64,000 nt of DNA. Source: JANXQG01 sp963804375 (GTDB lineage Bacteria > Planctomycetota > Planctomycetia > Pirellulales > Thermoguttaceae). The notes beneath the pieces were generated by a model. The model saw only the letters and a list, made by a program, of their open reading frames with translations. It searched no databases and was not told the origin of the DNA. Where the stretch lies: contig CAWDQE010000018.1 of NCBI GenBank assembly GCA_963804375.1, positions 496,001 through 560,000 of the forward strand, written 5' to 3'. Position 1 is the stretch's first letter. The number at the start of each line of letters is the position of its first letter. This document shows, piece by piece, positions 58,920 to 64,000 of this stretch. A program made the position numbers and the translations under genes.

Positions 58920-61900
58920 CTACTTCTGCCAGACTTTCAACTGCTCCACCGCCAGCAGCACGTCGTTGCGGCGCTTCTCGAAGACGGCGAACATGGCCAG
59001 GATCGCCGCCCCCAAGGCGATGCCGCAGACGTACCAGATCCAGGTGTGGTGCAAGTCGTAGGCCGCGTGCCAGATCATGCTCATGATGTCCAACACCAGG
59101 AACGTGAGACCCAGGAACAGGAACGACCGCACCCGCAGCGAGATCCCCGCCAGCATGCCGGCCACCGACAGCAGCATCAACACCAAGGGCAAGGCCCAAC
59201 TGTGGCCCAGGCCGGCGATGAACATGTCGGCCATCGAGGAGATGTAGATCGCGCTGAGCGCCAGGTAGCGGAAGGCGGCGCTCTGGGCCTCGTTCAGCCG
59301 ATCGTGGTTGAGATATTCGGCCACCAGCCCGGCCAGCGCCAACGGGATGACGAAGAGTTGCGGATTCTGCAGGAAATGGAAGTGCGACAAGTTCAGGCCG
59401 ACCCAGAGGCCCAGATTGGCGGCGAGGACAGCCAGCCCCGCACACTTCCACGAGCGCCGCGTGACCGCCAGGAAACCGTAGAAGAGGGCCATCAGGAACC
59501 ACACCGCCGGCGCACGGCCGACCAGGTGCCATGGTCCTTCGGGTTCGAGCATCGGCGCGATCCAGAACCCGATCGCCGGCAACAGCGGCAGCAATAGCGC
59601 CGTCTGCGCCAAGGGCTGCGAGAGGACCGCCAGGCGGCGGCGATGGAACCATTCACTGAGCCCCGCCCCCGCAAAGGCCACGGCCATCACGATCAACATC
59701 CAGTACTGGACCAAAAAGCCCTTGAACAGCCAGGGCATCGTCAACCACACGTGCAGTCCGATCGCCGCGGCCAAGGCCTCGGCGGCGTAAACATAGGCCT
59801 GCCGCCCGCCCTCACCCCCTGCCCCTCTCCCAGAAGGAGAGGGGAGCTTTTCCGACAGCGGGTCGAACCCCGGCGTCATCGCAAAGGCGATGCATCCTGC
59901 GATCAGGGCGGCCAGCGCTGCGATCACCACGGCAATGGCGATGGGGAGCATCGGCGCCCCGTGTTTTACCTCAAAGAGCCAGGCTTCCTGCGCAAGCACT
60001 GCCGCCAGCATGCCGATCGCCAGCCCGGCCAGCACCGGCACGGCCTGCTGGCCGCGTTGGCTCCAATCGCTGCCGGCGGGCAAGATCCGCTTCAGCCCGA
60101 AACCGGCCAGCAGGCCCACGGCGGCGGCCGCAACCATCAGGATCACGCTGCGATGGAGCCAGGGGGCTGCGCCGGCTGGGCCATCCGCCGGAAGCATTGC
60201 CCAACCGAGGCCGCTCAGCAAGACGACGCCCATCTTCAGCGTGGCATATTGCCATCGGGCCCGCCAAATGCCCCCACCCCCTGCCCCTCTCTGGGCGCCG
60301 ACCGAAGGTTGGTCGGGAGAGGGGGACTTGTTGGCGACGCCGGCCATGACGCTTGTCGCCAACAACAGGAAGAATAGCCCGGGCACGGCTGCCATCCGGC
60401 CGGTGAGCCACCAGTCGAGGCTGCCATAGCGAAAGCCGTCAAAGTGGAAATCGATCGTGACCCATAAGGCCAGCGTGCCGGCCACGGCTGCGACCATTGC
60501 TTGGAGATTGGAAAACCAAGCGTACTCATCACGCTCCGCGTGATGGATTTCATCACGCGGAGCGTGATGAGTACGTTGCGTCAGGAACCGGGCGATCGCC
60601 GCGGTGACCAGGGTGTAAGCGGCTAACTCGTCCACCGCCGACCAGCAAAACATCCGCGGCCCGAGTTGCCGTGCCAAGAGTCCCAAGCCGATGGCCGACA
60701 GGCCGAGACCATAGAGCGTAGGCAGCGGGAAGTGCGCCCGGCGATCCCGAAGACAAATGGCCGTGGCCGTGACGACACCCGCCAGTGCAATCCAATCGAG
60801 TGGCTCGATGGGCACGGGCTGTCCCAACAGCGTAGTGGCCACGCCGATCGCGGTCACCAGCCCGAGCAAGATAGCGCCCGCCTGGGCAGCCAGATGGGCA
60901 AACGGTTCCCGCCCGTCGGTTTTGAGATTCGGCACACCCTGGGGCAAGAGATCCACGAGCGACCACACGACGGAACCGATCGCCAGGCACAGTACATTGG
61001 CCTGCACCAAGCTTGTCATGTCGGCCAGACTCCACAGGGGCCACCGCACAATACTGGACGAGTAGGCCCACCAGACGATGGTACCCGCCAGGTTGATCAA
61101 CAAGCCGGAGAAGTAGACATATGTCGGCTTCCGCAACAGCACGGCGACCAGCCCCGCCGTGAGGCTGACGGTCAGGATCGCCCCGGCCGCCCACCAAGGC
61201 CGGGCTGGATCGTGGAAGGCGTGCAGCGTGGCCATGACGACGGTCAGTGTGCCGATCGTGGCCACCCACGGCTGCGGGCGCAATGGACTCATGGTCGGCG
61301 ACCGCGGACCGAGCAGCTTTCGTCCCCCCACGGTTCCTGCCGCCATCGCCAGCACGAAGACCAACAATCCGGCAGCGGCCCAGGCGGTCGTCAGGGCGTG
61401 ATACGCGACCCACGAATCGGCCGCCGCATGCCGATAGATCAAGGGCGCGTCGCAGGCGGCCAACACCCCCGCGCCGACGGCAAAACCCCCCAGCACGTGC
61501 AACAGGCTGGCCGGCTGCGTTTGTCGCAGGTACCAGGCAACCGCTGCGGCGGCCAGCAGCAGCCCAATCCAACCCTGGGGAGCGGCCAGGTCGTCCATCC
61601 ACGACGGCAGCCGGGCAGGTGTGTGAATGAGCCAGGCCACCGGCAGGGCCATCAGCAGGCAATTACCGAGCACTGGCAACAGGACCTGGGTGGCCAGCAG
61701 GGGGCTTTCGCCGAGCGTCATCTCGCGAAGCTTGTAAAGGCGTTTTCTCGCCGCCAGCCAAACCACGGCGACGGCCGCGCTGGCGATCACGTTGGCCTGC
61801 ACGAGACGCAGCCAATACTCGGCGAAACTGTGTTCGCGGAGTTCGAAGTGCCAGACCACCAGGGAAGCGGCCACGTTCACGCCCAGCGCCGCGGCGAAGG

Positions 61901-64000
61901 CCCATCCTTCGCGGCGTCGCCAGACGGCCATCGTGGCCCCGGCGCCGCTGGCCACCGCGATGGCGGCGGCCGCCCAAAGCTGTTCTCCGTGATCCCAGAA
62001 TGCCGCTTTCAATCCCAGCACGACCGCCAGGATGCCCGCCACGCGCACCCAAACGGCGGCCATGCGGATCAGGCCCTGCGGTGGTCCCGCAGCGTCGGCC
62101 GTGGTTCGCAACGACGCCACCCACCAGGTGGCCGCTACGACCAGCAAGGCGTAGATGGCCCAACCGAGCATCAACGCGCGATAGCCCCAGGGCTCGACGT
62201 TCGCTTGCCAGGAGGGCTGCAAACCATGGATCGTACAGGCCAACAGGCCGAGCACGGCCATGCCGGACAAACCCACCGCGTGCGGACGCAACCAGCCGCG
62301 CAGTTGCACGGCCGCCAAGGTCGACACCAGCGCGATCCATCCCCACGGCCCTCCGGCTGTCACGCTCCACGGTTGTCGGAGAAGCGGGACGAGAAAGAGC
62401 ACGAACAAGGCGATGCCGAGCACCACGGCGTTGGCGATGATGGCCATGCCGATTTGTATGCCCATGAGCCCCCGCGACCAGGCCCCCGACGAGATCCCTG
62501 TCGCCGGCGCTTTGCGCCATACATCGAGCCGTTTTCGCGCAATCAGCCACACGATGGACCAAGCGGCGGCCGTGAAGGCAAAGAGTTGAATCAGCGTGGC
62601 GAAGAACGCCGCCTCGAAGGGCTGCCTGGCCGGATACAGCGTATAGCCTAGCATGACGGCCATCTCCAACACCAGCCCCGCGGAAAAGGCGTAGCCCGAA
62701 GATCGCTCCCGCAACGCATAGCCGACCAGCGCCGCAATCACCAGTGCCAGCGGCACGAGATAGGAACCGATCGGCCCGATCGCCGCGAAGAACGTCTTGG
62801 CAAGGGGCCCACCGCCGGTCGGCGTTCCATCGATGTTCAACAGGGCGCCCACGACGGTAATCGCCAGCACGGGCAAGACCATGGTCGCCAGCAAAACGCC
62901 TCGTGCGACGCGCGGTGCGGCACCGTTGGTAGTCTCGCCTTTAGGCGGAATCTCCGGGCTCGTAGTCCCGCCTTCACTTGGAGCTTCTCCCGGATTCCGG
63001 CTAAAGCCGGGACTACAAGCGCCGATCCGTCGGCACACCTCTGCCAAATGCGCTCGTCTCCAAACGGCGACGGAGCAGAGGGCGAAGCTGATGGCCAGCC
63101 CCCACCGCAACGCCGAGGCGACGGCGAGGTCCGGGGCGAAGCGGCCGGCGATCAGGCATGGCAGCGTGGCGGCCGCCAGGAGAACGGCGGCGAGTTCGGC
63201 TGTCCGCCACCTTTCCCAAAGCGTCGCAACGAGCATGACTGCCGTTACCCCCAGGAGGATCCACGCGGTCGGGCCAAAGGCATTCCAGGCGCCGGCAGTC
63301 ACGGACGGGGGGGCGGCGCTGCGGAAAAGTTCGCGCGGCACTTCGGCAAGAGTCCAAAAAACGACCACCAACCACTGCATCACAACCACGCCATGACGGA
63401 TACACCAGTCGACGCTGGGGAACCATTGCAAGAGCCGCTTTTCGTCAATGCCTCGGCGGAGATCGATGATCCTCACCACGACCCAAACCAGCGACAGCAG
63501 TCCCAGCGATATGCCATAGACTTGAAGGTTCCGTGGCTCGAGAAAAACGTGACGATAACTGGCGATCCGTTCCAGAAGATTGGGCGAATCCGTCGCCAGT
63601 TTGGCCGGGGTGATCCACCTGGCTTGTTTCATCCAGACGGTCGCGGCCGCGAGCACGGCGAAGGCCAAGGCCGCCTGATGGGCGGCGAACAATTCGACCG
63701 ACCGCTTCCGCCGGGCAAGCATCAACCACACGGCGGACAGCCAGGGGAAACAGCAGGCCAACCAAAGACTTCCGGCGCTGCGACCGAAGATCAGTGCGGG
63801 CACGGCCAGTATCGACGAGAGCAAGGCGGAGTTGGCCAGCGGATCGCCGATCGCCCGTCGCACAAACTCTCCTGCTCCGCGCAAGCGGTCGAGGCACAAC
63901 ACGGCCAAGACGGCCAACGTGGCGTGGCCCAACAGCCCGATCGTGCAGTTGGGGCCAAGCGTAGTGACGGACTGAAAATAGTTGAAATTCAGGGTATGCA
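58920..64000 (-). CDS. Giant multi-pass membrane protein (partial, 5' end outside window)
   Basis: At least 1,690 residues. The frame is still open at the window edge, where codons before the TTG at 63932 read LNFNYFQSVTTLGPNCTIGL, so the true start is beyond 64000. Dozens of hydrophobic helices occur in repeated blocks with 'L/VxQANVxxxAxxxVWLxA' style motifs (LVQANVIASAAVAVVWLAAR; LVQANVLCLAIGSVVWSLVD), which suggests internal duplication of a membrane unit of about 250-300 residues. No enzymatic motif was seen. At least four repeat elements lie in frame within it (59809, 60271, 60521, 62929). It heads a short operon with the 58683-58910 gene. Function unknown; it could be a polymer flippase or scaffold, but this is a guess. 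Confidence 0.8.
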   Translation of the reverse strand, partial: HTLNFNYFQSVTTLGPNCTIGLLGHATLAVLAVLCLDRLRGAGEFVRRAIGDPLANSALLSSILAVPALIFGRSAGSLWLACCFPWLSAVWLMLARRKRSVELFAAHQAALAFAVLAAATVWMKQARWITPAKLATDSPNLLERIASYRHVFLEPRNLQVYGISLGLLSLVWVVVRIIDLRRGIDEKRLLQWFPSVDWCIRHGVVVMQWLVVVFWTLAEVPRELFRSAAPPSVTAGAWNAFGPTAWILLGVTAVMLVATLWERWRTAELAAVLLAAATLPCLIAGRFAPDLAVASALRWGLAISFALCSVAVWRRAHLAEVCRRIGACSPGFSRNPGEAPSEGGTTSPEIPPKGETTNGAAPRVARGVLLATMVLPVLAITVVGALLNIDGTPTGGGPLAKTFFAAIGPIGSYLVPLALVIAALVGYALRERSSGYAFSAGLVLEMAVMLGYTLYPARQPFEAAFFATLIQLFAFTAAAWSIVWLIARKRLDVWRKAPATGISSGAWSRGLMGIQIGMAIIANAVVLGIALFVLFLVPLLRQPWSVTAGGPWGWIALVSTLAAVQLRGWLRPHAVGLSGMAVLGLLACTIHGLQPSWQANVEPWGYRALMLGWAIYALLVVAATWWVASLRTTADAAGPPQGLIRMAAVWVRVAGILAVVLGLKAAFWDHGEQLWAAAAIAVASGAGATMAVWRRREGWAFAAALGVNVAASLVVWHFELREHSFAEYWLRLVQANVIASAAVAVVWLAARKRLYKLREMTLGESPLLATQVLLPVLGNCLLMALPVAWLIHTPARLPSWMDDLAAPQGWIGLLLAAAAVAWYLRQTQPASLLHVLGGFAVGAGVLAACDAPLIYRHAAADSWVAYHALTTAWAAAGLLVFVLAMAAGTVGGRKLLGPRSPTMSPLRPQPWVATIGTLTVVMATLHAFHDPARPWWAAGAILTVSLTAGLVAVLLRKPTYVYFSGLLINLAGTIVWWAYSSSIVRWPLWSLADMTSLVQANVLCLAIGSVVWSLVDLLPQGVPNLKTDGREPFAHLAAQAGAILLGLVTAIGVATTLLGQPVPIEPLDWIALAGVVTATAICLRDRRAHFPLPTLYGLGLSAIGLGLLARQLGPRMFCWSAVDELAAYTLVTAAIARFLTQRTHHAPRDEIHHAERDEYAWFSNLQAMVAAVAGTLALWVTIDFHFDGFRYGSLDWWLTGRMAAVPGLFFLLLATSVMAGVANKSPSPDQPSVGAQRGAGGGGIWRARWQYATLKMGVVLLSGLGWAMLPADGPAGAAPWLHRSVILMVAAAAVGLLAGFGLKRILPAGSDWSQRGQQAVPVLAGLAIGMLAAVLAQEAWLFEVKHGAPMLPIAIAVVIAALAALIAGCIAFAMTPGFDPLSEKLPSPSGRGAGGEGGRQAYVYAAEALAAAIGLHVWLTMPWLFKGFLVQYWMLIVMAVAFAGAGLSEWFHRRRLAVLSQPLAQTALLLPLLPAIGFWIAPMLEPEGPWHLVGRAPAVWFLMALFYGFLAVTRRSWKCAGLAVLAANLGLWVGLNLSHFHFLQNPQLFVIPLALAGLVAEYLNHDRLNEAQSAAFRYLALSAIYISSMADMFIAGLGHSWALPLVLMLLSVAGMLAGISLRVRSFLFLGLTFLVLDIMSMIWHAAYDLHHTWIWYVCGIALGAAILAMFAVFEKRRNDVLLAVEQLKVWQK
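59809..59850. repeat. In-frame CCTCTCCC/GGGAGAGG hairpin (copy 2)
   Basis: CCTCACCCCCTGCCCCTCTC then CCAGAAGGAGAGGGG, encoding LPSPSGRGAGGEG on the minus strand. Same family as 8862-8900. Confidence 0.75.
60271..60328. repeat. In-frame repeat of the same family (copy 3, longer loop)
   Basis: CCCCCACCCCCTGCCCCTCT, then a loop with GGCGCCGACCGAAGGTTGGT and a GGGAGAGGGGG right arm. It encodes SPSPDQPSVGAQRGAGGG. Confidence 0.7.
60521..60575. repeat. Perfect palindrome inside a coding region (25-bp arms)
   Basis: CGTACTCATCACGCTCCGCG then TGATG is followed by a 5-base spacer GATTT and its exact reverse complement. The arm itself contains CATCACGCTCCGCGTGATG, another palindrome. On the minus strand it encodes RTHHAPRDEIHHAERDEYAW, a charged His-rich segment between membrane helices. 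Uninterrupted frame is kept. Confidence 0.9.
62929..63017. repeat. In-frame inverted repeat GTAGTC...GACTAC
   Basis: GTAGTCTCGCCTTTAGGCGG then AATCTCCGGG faces CCCGGATTCCGGCTAAAGCC then GGGACTAC. It encodes SRNPGEAPSEGGTTSPEIPP then KGETT on the minus strand, an uncharged loop in the giant membrane protein. Confidence 0.8.

Noticed and set aside
60666..62651. 661-codon plus-strand frame
   Set aside because: Antisense shadow of the giant membrane protein, rich in Gln, His and Arg, with no start context.

Overview
The window looks like a chromosomal segment of a high-GC planctomycete, probably from the Pirellulales side of the phylum. This rests on family content, not on any marker comparison. 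The clues are a DUF1559 type IV pilin-like protein, a PEP-CTERM/autotransporter-repeat surface protein, a BBP2-type porin, many secreted polysaccharide-active enzymes, TatC with a large periplasmic insertion, short 'FSLRSLL'-type membrane proteins and many dispersed inverted repeats. No rRNA, tRNA, CRISPR array or complete insertion sequence was seen.

Layout. 1-171 is the 3' end of an aldehyde dehydrogenase gene. 192-11088 (minus strand) holds a 1,231-residue repeat protein with a damaged PEP-CTERM tail, two tandem multi-pass proteins that each carry two glutamine-amidotransferase-like domains, and a secreted protein built of Cys-Pro heptapeptide repeats. 11846-13328 is a frameshifted DUF2325 gene. 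13333-30137 (minus strand) is a carbohydrate locus: a GH5 enzyme, a xylose-isomerase-like barrel, a propeller-like protein, two paralogous alpha/beta hydrolases, two heparinase II/III-like proteins, a six-hairpin glycosidase and fragments or partial paralogues of such genes.

30629-48037 is mostly housekeeping: porin, P-II, TatC, ManA, a small lipoprotein, a pseudouridine synthase, PyrK, ribosomal protein S20, a TPR protein, a class V aminotransferase, CoaD, McsB/McsA and TrpE, followed by a two-domain glycosidase. 48061-52447 holds a pseudopilin-like protein and a three-gene cluster (ExeA-like ATPase, CpsD-like P-loop protein, single-pass membrane protein). 52742-57863 holds a ThuA-like protein, a frameshifted membrane protein, a protein with a duplicated helical domain and a tRNA-dihydrouridine synthase. 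57884-58422 is a zinc-finger/DUF4258 toxin-antitoxin-like pair. 58683-64000 is a small membrane protein and a giant multi-pass protein that runs off the window.

Three themes stand out. First, small palindromic repeats are everywhere between genes, and several sit in frame inside genes, including a perfect 25-bp-arm palindrome inside the giant membrane protein. Second, four genes are each broken by a single-base frameshift. This may be assembly error or real decay. Third, there are signs of rearrangement: an EAL-domain tail lies out of frame under the end of the PEP-CTERM gene, and a glycosidase-like gene has lost its front half. A multi-stem structured element between pyrK and rpsT is a candidate non-coding RNA.
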